This document shows, piece after piece, positions 43,823-53,930 of a stretch of 64,000 bases of DNA. Both the position numbers and the translations under genes were made by a program. Source of the DNA: Scilla litardierei (taxonomy: Eukaryota; Streptophyta; Magnoliopsida; Asparagales; Asparagaceae); assembly GCA_030789695.1 (NCBI GenBank), contig CM061130.1, positions 8,299,860 through 8,363,859 on the forward strand, written 5' to 3'. The notes under the pieces were generated by a model, which was not told the origin of the DNA, searched no databases, and saw only the letters and a list, made by a program, of their open reading frames with translations. Position 1 is the stretch's first letter. Every line of letters begins with the position of its first letter.

Positions 43823-44954
43823 CTACGATAACCTCATCCACAGCCTCGCTCTCCACAGCGGTCATCAGAAAAGCCTGCCTCCTCGGCGGAACAGCCTGCC
43901 GAAAAGCCTGCCTCTGCGGAACAAGAGCTGCTCCACGTCCAGCAGGAACAGGCACTCGCTGCTGCAACGGCTGTGCTGCAACAGGAGCCCTCCGCAGCGG
44001 ATCCGCATGCCGACAATCCTTCGCAACATGAGAAGCATCACCGCAAACCAGACACTAGCCCAGAAACTTCCGGCACTGATCCTTGACGTGACCAGGCTTG
44101 CCGCAGAAATGGCAAAACTTCAGAATAGACCCTCCTGGCCTCTTAAACTGAGCAGACTGATTAGGCCTGAATCCAGGTCTAACCACAGCTCTCGCCTGTT
44201 CCACAGGCCTCTTCCCAGCACCAACAACAGACCCCTTCCTCTGGTTCACAAGCAGCTCCTGCCTCTTGGCAGCGACCAGAACCTTCTGATAAGACTCTCG
44301 GTCAGAAGAGGTCACAAAACTCTGGAGCTCCGAAGCAAGCCCCTGCAGGAACCTCTAAGCTCTCTCCTCAGCGTCCTGCACCATCTTTGGTGCAAACCGA
44401 CTCAGCCTCATGAACTCTTGGTGATACAAGTCCACCGACGAGTTCCCCTGCTTCAGATCGATAAAACGCTGCAGCATCTCCTCCTTGGCAGCCTTCGGGA
44501 AGAACTCACCCTCAAATCTGGTCTTGAAGGTAGCCCAAGCTATCGGCTCCACCAACATCTTCTCTTCCGCATCCCACCAATTCCTGGCGTTATCCTTGAG
44601 CTGCCTCTTCGCCAAATCAACCCATCCAGCCGGGGTGATCTTGGCCATCTTCAGATTGTCCTCGATGTTCCGAATCCACTCATCGGCAGCCAGAGGACCC
44701 TCAGAACCATCAAAATATGCGGGACCCAGCTCCCGAAATTGCTTCGCTCCTGGCTCAGAGCGAGGGGCATCCGGAAGAGCCCGGGCAGCTCGAGCAAGCG
44801 GAGCATTCTGGACTTGCAAAAGCACGCCATGCTGCACTTGCATCATCTGCAGCATCATCCGCATCATCTCACCGCTGGTGGGTTCCAGCTCAGGCTCCTC
44901 ATCATGAGGGAGCGCACCACTACCCCCACCACGGGTGAAACGCCTTCCTGCCAT
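43823..44954 (-). pseudogene. gag: Gypsy-C gag with two amber codons
   Basis: 377 codons from ATG 44954. Residues about 70-200 form the Retrotrans_gag capsid domain (AYFDGSEGPLAADEW, DNARNWWD, LYHQEFMRLSRFAP). The zinc knuckle CHFCGKPGHVKDQC is near residues 280-293, and a second, CLVCGDASHVAKDC, follows. The C-terminal tail (RRQAFLMTA, ESEAVDE) matches that of Gypsy-A. TAG codons at 44355-44357 and 44055-44057 interrupt an otherwise unbroken frame. ATG 44954 is the first in frame after the leader and begins MAGRRFTRGG. Confidence 0.85.
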
Positions 44955-45073
44955 CTAATGACACAGAGAACGAATCAGATTAGACTCATAGCTTATGACT
45001 CGGACGTCGAACTTAATCTATTGGACATTCTAATATTATTATCGTCATTCCAAACATCGCAGTTACAGAAGGA
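44955..45073 (-). other. Gypsy-C leader between primer site and gag
   Basis: A short non-coding leader. The part with GACGTCCGAGTCATAAG and TGAGTCTAATCTG matches the LARD-like leader. An acceptor-like TGTCATTAG directly precedes the gag ATG. Confidence 0.7.
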
Positions 45074-45089
45074 CCTGCATGGGCCACCA
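45074..45089 (-). promoter_or_regulatory. Primer-binding site, Gypsy-C
   Basis: Minus-strand TGGTGGCCCATGCAGG, eight bases inside the 5' LTR end at 45098. Confidence 0.7.
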
Positions 45090-45097
45090 CTAAAACC

Positions 45098-47590
45098 TGT
45101 CACGACCCGCTTCCCTAAAATGGAGGCGAGACGTGAAAAGGTCCGCACGAGAGTGGAGCTGTGAAGCCCCAAACCCGATAAGCGTCCACAATACATAAAC
45201 AGGTCCCTGTAACCACAACAGAATGACAATAATAACACAAGGCGAGACTGAAATAAAATTCACATCTCAAACATTGTCCAACAAGAAAATAAATCCAACA
45301 TCCAGAAAAGCCACCAGGCTAAAAGAAAAGAGTCTAAAGGCCCAGAACAAGGCCAACAAAGAAACGACATAACAAAGATATAGGTGCCACGCACCGAATA
45401 CAAAACAACTGTCTAACAAAAGTAAAACACACGAAGACACTAGGACTGGTCCTCAGTGTCCACGTACTCCCCGTCGAACACAAGCTCGGGCTCGGCGTCA
45501 GCAAACACCTCGTCCTCAACGAGGTACTCGGGCTCAGGATCTAACATGTGTCACCCAAAAGACTAAAGGGGCACATGTCAGCAAGTCTAAAAGACTTGGG
45601 CAAGGAAACTGAAGGTAAGGCAACTAGCAACCTAGCAGTTTAGTATGCATGGCATGGCAGTTATAACATGAGTGCACAATTTAAAACATGGCAAGACAAT
45701 TTGCACAAGGGAACAATTTATCGGGACAAGACAAGAGTAGCCAAGCTACTATCAATTCAATCAATTCACATTTTGTGGGTGTTTAAGCCCTTCGCTGAAT
45801 GGCATAGCATTTCAGACCGATCGGCACTAAACACTACCCAATACCCACACGATATGGAGCCTGGGGTCCCCGCACATTGAGCTCAGCTAGTGAGCCTGAG
45901 GTTGCCCCGCACATTGAGCTCGCATTCTTAGTTCACAATTCAATATATCGAGCGTTGGGGTTTCCAACTCATTATGCTCGCTTCTGGTCACGAGCCAGGA
46001 ACACAAGTATGGCGTAGGGAACACCTAGCCGGAACACGCAATCCGGGCATTGGCTATCAACCAACACATGGCCCGCTTCTGGAACACGAGCCAGGTACAC
46101 AACATTGTAGCGAAGCTACGCAATCACAGCAATACCTAAAGAATGCGAGGTCATGACAATTTATTTGCGTACCGTTAATTAAATTAAACGTGACAGGCGA
46201 AATGCAATGACATGAACATATTCGCGTACCGTTAATTGAAAGTAAACATGACATGGTAATTGTGCAACATGCTAAAAGTCGGAACTAGCTTCGTTGTCAA
46301 GCTAATTCCCCAATTTGCGCCTAGGCGAGTATCATTTCGTCGCCTAGCCTCTTTTACGCCTATAACAAGAAAATGACCTAAAACATGGCCTAAACCCTAA
46401 GTGGCAAGTTTCACTTGCCTAGCACCGGGGGGTGACGACCACTTCGTCACACGGATGCTATCTATGGGAAAATCGCTGTTATGGGGAAACATACAACAAA
46501 CAACATGAAATTAATTAGGGTTTTCATAAAATTATAAATAGGTTAAGAAAACAACGGTAGAACGATTTATTACCAAGAGGAGACGGAAGAAACACTCCGG
46601 GGAACCCTAGGATCAAATCTGGAGAAGATTGGAGAAGATTGGGGAAACTAGGGTTTTGGAGGATTTGGGGATTTTGATGGGTTTTGGTGAGATTTTGGGG
46701 AAGATGAGGGGTAGATGGAGTGAATGGAGGGTTTGGATGATGATTCTAGGGCTTGGAATGGAGAAATGGAGCTTGGAGGAAGATGGGGGCTGAAGGGGGA
46801 AGTTTTTAGGGTTTTGGGTCGTGTTGGAGAAGATGAAGTCGTTTGGGAGGGGTATTTATAGGTTGGGCTGGCGGCTGCCCAGAAATTAGGGTTTTAACAC
46901 TGGTTAGTCGGTCAAAGAGCAACCACTGACCGACTAGTTTGGCAACTAGTCGGTCGGTCGACCAACGCAGACCGACTAAGTGCAAACAGTAACTCCTGAA
47001 CGAAAATAGGATTCTAGAGTTAGTCGGTCCATGAACAAGTACTGACCGACTAGTTTAGCATCTAGTCGGTCGATGAACGTTCTTAGACCGACTAAGCGTA
47101 AACAGTAGCTGATACAAAAATAATATGATGAGTTAGTCGGTCAAAGAAGCATTGCTGACCGACTAGTTTGCAACCTAGTCGGTCAACCAACGTTCTTAGA
47201 CCGACTAACGATAAACATTAACTCCTGAGAAATTTAGAAAGCTAACTAGTCGGTTCAAGAAGGATTGCCGACCGACTGGATCGTCATCTAGTCGGTCGGT
47301 GGCCCTTCTTACACCGGCTAATAAGCACAGAAAGTTCCGATACGGAGCGCGAGGCCCCGGGATCGATTCCTAAGACTTCTAGGCTTGATCTAACAGTAAG
47401 ATACGACCATTATGAAGTCCGTCACGAGTGACATACTTCGAAATCGACGATCCTAAGGAAGAAACGAGAAATCACGACGAAACGATCGAAAATGAAAGCT
47501 ACGGAGACGAAAACCACACATGATGAGAAAATCCACCAAAACATATATTATATAATATTATATCCAGATACAAGAAAAGCAGTCGTTACA
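45098..47590 (-). repeat. Gypsy-C 5' LTR (right copy)
   Basis: 2493 bp, matching the left LTR at about 99.3% by eye. Palindromic array at 46904-47320, TATA at 46853-46860 (minus). Confidence 0.92.
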
Positions 47591-49204
47591 ATAACAATGC
47601 TAACAAAAGATGTTACTGGGTTCGGATCCACCCAAGTCTCTCCGACTTGTTCTCGGTGATCATACGTCCCAACCACCCGGATCCCCTCCGGATACTTGAG
47701 TTAGAAACCCTAACTCAAGATTTCCACTATGATATCTTGTGAAAAACCTTCACAAGATCAAATCATACAAGCAATGGCAATAGTGAATCCCACAACCCGG
47801 GATCACAACCTTCTCTCACAACCGAGAGAATCAATAAGCAATATAAATGAGTTTATAATGAAATAAACAATCTTACCACAAAATCCTATACCTTGAGTTT
47901 TCTTACCAAATAGGTGCAAGGAGTGATTTGTGAAAGATGAAGTCACCAAGACCTAGCACCACTGAAATGAGCAGCAATGTGTGCCTAGGAGTGATTTGGA
48001 GACTTGAATCAAGCTAGAGCTCGAAGGGCTCACCAAGAACAAACTTCTCTCAAGATGGATTCTAGATCTAGAAAGTGAGAGAATGGATTTCTTGTGAGGA
48101 AGAGAGCTTTGGAAATGAGTGAGAATCACTATCTCTTTCAATCTCAATGAATCTCTTAATGGCAGCTCTAACCTAGAGAGAAATGACCAAGTTTCGTATT
48201 TATAGGGTCCCATAAAAACGAGTTAGGTCAAATCCCAACGGTTAGAAATCTGAAGCAACTAGTCGGTCAAAGAACAACCACTGACCGACTAGTTCATCAA
48301 CTAGTCGGTCAGTCAAACAACATGGACCGACTAAGTGAGGAACAGTGAAGAGATAGAATTTCAGACCTAGAAATCTAGTCGGTCCAAGAAGACTTTCTGA
48401 CCGACTAGTTTCACAACTAGCCGGTCAGTCAGTGAACTTCGACCGACTAAGAGTCAAAAACAAATAGTCTGAATACAAATTGATTTAGTCGGTCCAAGAA
48501 CAAATGTTGACCGACTAGATTATCAACTAGTCGGTCCCCAAACGTTCTTAGACCGACTAACGATAAACAATAACTCAGGAGAAAATTAGCATGAACAGTA
48601 AAGCTCAACTAATCGGTCAAAGAAGCATCACTGACCGACTAGTTCACAAATTAGTCGGTCGGTGAGTCAACGTAGACCGACTAACTGTAAACAGTACTGA
48701 GCAAGAAAAGATTAACTCAAACTAGTCGGTCCAAGAAGCTTTGCTGACCGACTAGATCACCATCTAGTCGGTCTGTTCTTCTTCTTGAACCAACTAACAT
48801 GCACGAACAAGTCCGAATTGAAGCGCGATGCTTCGAGGAAGTTAGAATGGACTTCTACTAAGATCCTAGAGCTACGATATGAGCGTTATGAAGATAGAAT
48901 TGTAAGATATACTCAAGGCTTAACATTCTATAGATCGAAGCTAAAAGACTATAAATAAAACCTTAAGAAACGGTCTTCGAGAGCTTCGATCAATTCTTCA
49001 TGACTTCCAAAACGGTCCAAAAGCTTCAACGAAGCTTTAGGCAATGAATACGAGCTTTGAGAAGTCTTGAGATGTCGCTTTGATTGTTCTCGTGAATTTG
49101 GCGACGATCTCCAATACTGCGCTCAGAAATTGTTAGTTTATGAATTATTTATGTTTGCTCGTCATCCAAAACCAAATCCGGGGAGTCCAATATTCAACAG
49201 TATT

Positions 49205-49558
49205 TACACCCACGCGTATCCATATACCACTACAAGCATCGAGGATACGTGTAAAGTTCATGTCATTCAAATTTTCAAGTATACCGCAACATATATATAT
49301 ATATATATCAAATCTCTAAGCACAACAAATGCACTTATATCCACGGGTTCACCCAGCTACATATACACATGTATACCAACAACATACATCTATAGTATAC
49401 TATACTGCTAAAAGTTCATCCCCGAACTCCCTAAAGCTAGAGATTCCGGGGTGGATCACTCCAGACTCTCAAGTCACTGCCCACCTTAGGGATAATCTAT
49501 CTGAATCACTTACTGAAGCATTACAAGCACTATCCTTACGCACGTCGCAGTGCGGTGA
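49205..49558 (-). other. Gypsy-B internal sequence next to 5' LTR
   Basis: Non-coding; a short TA run at 49291-49308. The coding-like frames crossing it show no recognised similarity. It lies between the Copia insertion site and the Gypsy-B primer site. Confidence 0.6.
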
Positions 49559-49574
49559 CCTGCATGGGCCACCA
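49559..49574 (-). promoter_or_regulatory. Primer-binding site, Gypsy-B
   Basis: Minus-strand TGGTGGCCCATGCAGG, five bases inside the LTR end at 49580. Confidence 0.7.
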
Positions 49575-49579
49575 AAAAC

Positions 49580-52500
49580 TGTCACGCCCCATTTCCCAGA
49601 ATACATGCATGTAATAACAAAATTTTCCAAGTATTCTGAAGAGTGAGGGTGATGAGAGGGGAAAAGAAAGGAAAAGGAGAAACTGAACAAGCAGGTCACT
49701 GCGCACATGCTGGGATAGTACAAGTGAAGCTTCACATTAATATCAAAACAACACCACAGGTAACTCAATACAGTAACAACATGTCATATATACAACTTCC
49801 ATTAATTTACATAGCCCAGGTACACCACTACACCTACTCCATCATTCTCCACCTCCCAATACCACCATATCACACCATAAGACAACTCACATCAAATGTT
49901 ATCCCTGAACCCGGCTCCAAATCACTTCCAACCAAGCTAACCCTGCTACCTGAAAAATAAGGAGGAGCACATCAATGTGTGCCCCAGTAGGAACCAACTT
50001 GGGTTTGGAACTCCATTTTAAGGTTATCAATTTACAAGGCAGGCCAGAGGAATAGATCATGTAACTAAGTGATATAATGGAAATTTAATAGTTAAAACAA
50101 TGGAATCATACCTGCGGTCCAACGACGAGCTACTGCAAGAAAGGGGTTAGCAAGAATAATAATAATAATAATAGTAACAATAATAATAACATGAGGGCTC
50201 AAGCAACCAATATCAAATACGATAAGTGCAAGTGCCTGAAGCATGACACCAAGCCACAAATTACGGGCAAATGGGAGGGGAAGTGCTGCCAGCAGTAGAA
50301 GTAACACACAAATCTCATTTTATTATTTCATAATTGAGTTAATTGGAACTTGGGTAAACTGTGTGATACCAGGACCTGGACTTCACCCCAAATTTTGGGT
50401 GAATATAGCACACGGCGCCATGGACACGGGCAATGTACAACACCGGGCCTCTCACCTCCCCCGTCCTTGGCAGGAGTGAGGCTATCCACATATAACCCAA
50501 CCTCCGTATGACCCCTCCACCCCCGGTAAAGGCGAGTGGGTATAAGTATCCCCTCCACTCCCGGTAAAGGCGAGTGGGTAAGCTCCACACATCACATAAT
50601 CATCTCCCAACTTCACAGTCCAGGCCTCATATCCACAATTTACTCAAACCCCACCTAAAACCCGGGTTCTGCTAACTCACCCTCATTAGAGAGGACTGAG
50701 ATATATCCAATTTTATAAGTTAACATCATAAGTGACATGTTAGGGGTTTCAATGGCATGGATGTGCACATGTCACTTCAACTGTTCGTCATCAAACATAG
50801 GGTCATGCACTCACGTGACATGCCCTCTATCATAACATGTCATCCACTCACAATTTCAATGTATACATGCCATTCAAGCCTCTAACTTTATCAATTATCA
50901 ATGTGGCTCAAGGCCAACACTAACCTATACACATTTTTCAAATTACAGAATGTTGCCTTCATTGAGGCATTTCATCGAACACGTGGTGAGCGTGACGTGC
51001 ACGTCCATAAGAACATTAGCAAATCAATTGAAAAGACATATCATTAATATAATTTACATTCAAGAACAATAATCATGGACAATTGGGGTATAAATGACAA
51101 TATTACACAAATCATATCACCAAGCAAAAGCTTCAGCTAGCAGAAATTGCACATGATGTCATAAAAAGTGGCTGATATCATCCATTTATACACATAATTT
51201 AGCAAAACTTCCTGAATGAAACATGTAGATATGATAGTTTTGGAACCACAGATAAATGTTCATGCAAAAATATGAAGTATTTGATTTATGGTGAATTATT
51301 TCGTGAAGGGTGTCAAATCTGTTTTTCAGACAGATTTCTGGGTCTGTGTTCAAAGCTAATTTTGAGCATGTTCTAGCCAGAATTTCGACATATAGGCACT
51401 ATGATACTATTTAGATAATTTTCTTAAGTTTCCAAAAAGACCAAGATCACAAAATTTCATTGAGAATGCAGGTAGTTATGCCATTTCTACTGAACTGTGT
51501 CAAAGATGAGAATCAAACAGACATGCTGTAAAGTTTGAATTTTTACTCCTAATTTCAGAATTAAACATATATCAATATTTATATGATTTTGGGGTAGGAC
51601 TTTAAGATCCACATGCTCATATTTTTATCGAAATCTAATTCGATCTACAGTAACCATAATTACAGATAAAACACACTTCAAAATTTCAGGATTTCAAAGG
51701 GGTTGTTTTTACTAGGAATTTCAAAGGGGAATTAGTGAAATTGAACCATAACTCATGAATTTTCTACATCCCTAATTCAAATTAAGTATGAAATTCTATA
51801 AAAACAAAATAACATGAATTAATTTAATGAATTCCAAACCAAAGAAGTTCCTACCTCAATCTTGATTTTCTTCTCTTCTCTTATTTTTTGCTTCTTCTTC
51901 TTCTCCTCCTCCTCCTTGTTTTTTTTGTATGGCTCAAGGAATTTCGGCCATGTCAAGGGGGAGGGGATAGGCATGGCTAAGGAGGGGTAAAAGATGAGAA
52001 GAGTGTAGAAGAAAATGAAAGGAGATGAAAAGAAAGGATAAGAATGATTAAAACCTAGAATTTTCTTAAGAAATATCTCCACATCCTTATCTAAATCATC
52101 ATGACAAACATAAAATGACCAAAGTGCCCTTGCTTAAATGCCCCTCAACTTTTAAGTAATTACAAGTTTGCCATTACTTTATGCACCGACCACTGTAAGT
52201 ATGTACGCTCAGCAAATCTAGTCAAAAAGACCGTTTTGCCCCTGACTTTTCTAAAAATTTACGGGGACTGCCATTGATCCCTAACCCCTTTCACACTTCC
52301 ATGACTACCCCTACACACATCCACGCCCATCCATGCATGCGTACATGCATCACACACACGCGTCTAACCCATTCCTGCAGTTTTGCACCAACGACGTCCT
52401 TCGCATTTCTCCCGCGCCCAATCTCACTTTCTCGTCTCTTAGCCACCCATGACGGCCCAATCCCCTTACACTACGCTACATACATCGATGGCTACGTCGA

Positions 52501-52583
52501 TTTCATGCCTACGTACGCATTGTATGTAAATATCCCGCGCGTATACAGTAAAATACACGTATATGTCAAAACAGGGCATGACA
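49580..52583 (-). repeat. Gypsy-B 5' LTR
   Basis: 3004 bp. The minus-strand start is TGTCATGCCCTG and the end is GGGGCGTGACA. It has an AAT microsatellite (about 50156-50190) and a tandem pair of a segment ending GGTAAAGGCGAGTGGGTA (about 50513-50580). No gene. Confidence 0.85.
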
Positions 52584-52588
52584 CCTAG

Positions 52589-52769
52589 TCATGGTGTGGA
52601 TTACTCAGAGATTGTTGTTCGTCTAGATCTATCTTATGAGCAGCAACCAGTCAAGATCTTGGATCGACGGCAGAAGACCCTCAATAATCGAGTGATCAAT
52701 CTTGTCAGGGTAGTGTGGCGTCACAACTCATCTGGAGAGTCTACTTGGGAGCGAGAGGATGATATATAG
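52589..52769 (+). pseudogene. pol: Gypsy-A chromodomain, 3' piece of pol
   Basis: The continuation of Gypsy-A pol after the Gypsy-B insertion. It reads through VKILDRRQKTLNNR, VRVVWRHNSS and ESTWEREDD, a chromodomain of the Tekay type, to a stop at 52767-52769. It lacks the last 10 or so residues present in Gypsy-C. Same domain and order as 40315-40700 in Gypsy-C. Confidence 0.88.
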
Positions 52770-53017
52770 GGATGCTACCCATACCAGTTTATCGAGTCTG
52801 AGGACCTTACTTGTCTTGAGGCTAGTCTTGGAAACAATGGTGATGTCAATAGTATGTATTCATAAACATCATCTCTTGATTTCTAGATGCTGTGATATCA
52901 CATTATATTTTATATTTTTTCTATCATTTATTTGCTTGAGCTTCTTCATAACAACAATTATTTGTTTTAATAAGTTTGAGAAATTCCGAGGACGGAATTA
53001 TTTTAAGGATGATAGGA
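52770..53017 (+). other. Gypsy-A 3' untranslated region with hairpin and degenerate PPT
   Basis: T-rich sequence ending with the inverted repeat ATTCCGAGGACGGAAT (52983-52998) and the purine run AAGGATGATAGGA abutting the 3' LTR at 53018. Confidence 0.75.
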
Positions 53018-53930
53018 TGTAACGACCAGTATTTTGAAGCATTAGACTAGTTATATTGTATTTCTGTAAGTTTGGATTTCATCAAATACCTCTAAACGAT
53101 TTAGATAAAAAGTCATTTTCAATTACTACTCTTTTGGCTTAACGAATTAATTTTCTGTACAAACATTATCAAAAAGTTTTTAAACTTTTACAGTATCATT
53201 ATATGATCATTTAGGGCTCCCCACATTAATTTCGTAATTTTCTGATATCAAATCAACTTAGAACCCGCAAACCCGCTCCCTAAACGTTTTGGCCTAAAAC
53301 TAGTATCTCCGCATCTCAAACCCCAAAATAGATCTCGTATTTACGATCCTCACGAAGATACGATCCCGTGGATATGTTTTCGTAATTTTTCGGAGTTGTA
53401 TGCGAAAACGGGGGTGTATACCTCCGTTTTCACTAATTACTATCACTAATGACCATTTTACAACTTACTAATTAAATTTTTACCTAATTACTTCTACCCT
53501 AAACCTCCAACCACTTCCTTAACCAGCCTCCCTTAGTTGGTGAGTTCCAAATAATTTGGATCTCATCCAACCCCTTTAAGAATTTTGTCTCCCCCTTAAT
53601 TACAATATTGCCATTAGCTTAACCTATATAAACCCCCTCCCCCTTTGTATTAGCACACACAGTACTCCCCCCTCTCTCTCCCTTTCACGTTGAACACATA
53701 CCCCAGCCTGCAGAAACCCTCGCTCTCCCTCTCAAAATCTCTCTCTCTCCCTCTCCCCGCAGTCATCCCCCGACAGACCGCCGTCGCCGGTCGACCGCCG
53801 CTCGCCAAGAGCTCGCTGCCGTCCTCCGAGCGCTCCCGCTCCGCCACAGTAACCCCGACCCCCAACAGCATCGATGAAGCCGCCCACAGCTCCGAGCCCG
53901 AAGCCCGCACACCCTCGCCATTAAGCCACA
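53018..53930 (+). repeat. Gypsy-A 3' LTR, truncated
   Basis: It begins TGTAACGACCAGTATTTT like the 5' LTR, lacks about 125 bp right after that (5' LTR about 5543-5663), then matches to AAGCCACA at about 53930, the counterpart of about 6626. The remaining 2.2 kb is not in the window. TATA box at 53625-53632. Confidence 0.82.

Larger units (their letters stand above)
37777..47590 (-). mobile_element. Gypsy-C: Tekay/Del-type chromovirus with putative introns
   Basis: A minus-strand Ty3/gypsy element of 9814 bp with target-site duplication ATAAC (37772-37776 and 47591-47595). Order: 5' LTR 45098-47590, primer site, leader, gag, intron 1, protease-RT-RNase H-integrase, intron 2 within integrase, chromodomain, hairpin, PPT, 3' LTR 37777-40268. 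LTRs differ at about 16 positions in 2.49 kb by eye. The coding exons sum to 4455 bases in one frame, with three TAG codons. It is nearly complete but probably not autonomous as it stands. Confidence 0.92.
14657..49199 (-). mobile_element. SIRE-like Ty1/copia element with three ORFs, nested in Gypsy-B
   Basis: A minus-strand copia element with target-site duplication GTATT (14652-14656 and 49200-49204). Removing the LARD-like element, Gypsy-C and one copy of each duplication leaves about 12.5 kb. Order on the minus strand: 5' LTR, Met-tRNA-type primer site TGGTATCAGAGC (37615-37626), a long gag with a coiled coil, pol in integrase-RT-RNase H order, a palindromic spacer, a third ORF, PPT, 3' LTR. 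Integrase before RT defines copia. The long gag, large size and extra ORF after RNase H fit SIRE. By-eye LTR divergence is about 27 differences in 1751 bp. Confidence 0.92.
37629..49199 (-). repeat. Copia 5' LTR, split by Gypsy-C
   Basis: The right-hand LTR exists as 37629-37776 and 47596-49199 (about 1752 bp together). The parts are joined by the ATAAC duplication left by Gypsy-C. TATA is at 48197-48204 (minus) and the palindromic array at 48259-48798. Insertion of Gypsy-C lies near the LTR's 3' end, downstream of the promoter. Confidence 0.92.
13315..52583 (-). mobile_element. Gypsy-B: non-autonomous LTR element nested in Gypsy-A
   Basis: A minus-strand insertion flanked by a perfect 5-bp target-site duplication, CCTAG at 13310-13314 and 52584-52588. 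Its own sequence is 13315-14656 plus 49205-52583, about 4.7 kb, interrupted by the Copia. The right side has a full 5' LTR (49580-52583) and the shared primer site (49559-49574). On the left only about 255 bp of LTR end can be aligned, followed by CA/TA-rich non-coding sequence. No gag or pol is present. It is a LARD-like derivative or a rearranged copy that needed enzymes from a relative. Confidence 0.8.
5526..53930 (+). mobile_element. Gypsy-A: decayed Tekay/Del-type chromovirus, outermost of the stack
   Basis: A plus-strand Ty3/gypsy element present as two parts, 5526-13314 and 52589-53930, split by Gypsy-B. Order: 5' LTR (5526-8870), primer site (8875-8890), gag, protease, RT, RNase H, integrase, SH3-like segment, then beyond the insertion the chromodomain, pre-PPT hairpin, PPT and 3' LTR start at 53018. 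Integrase before a C-terminal chromodomain, with LTRs over 3 kb, fits the Tekay/Del lineage. Many stops and frameshifts make it inactive. The right LTR loses similarity at about 53930, so the far end and its target-site duplication are not visible. Confidence 0.85.

Noticed and set aside
40393..45164. Long plus-strand open frames of 290, 349 and 450 codons opposite Gypsy-C pol and gag
   Set aside because: They are antisense shadows of a well-identified minus-strand polyprotein; their translations are Arg/His/Leu-rich with no domain.
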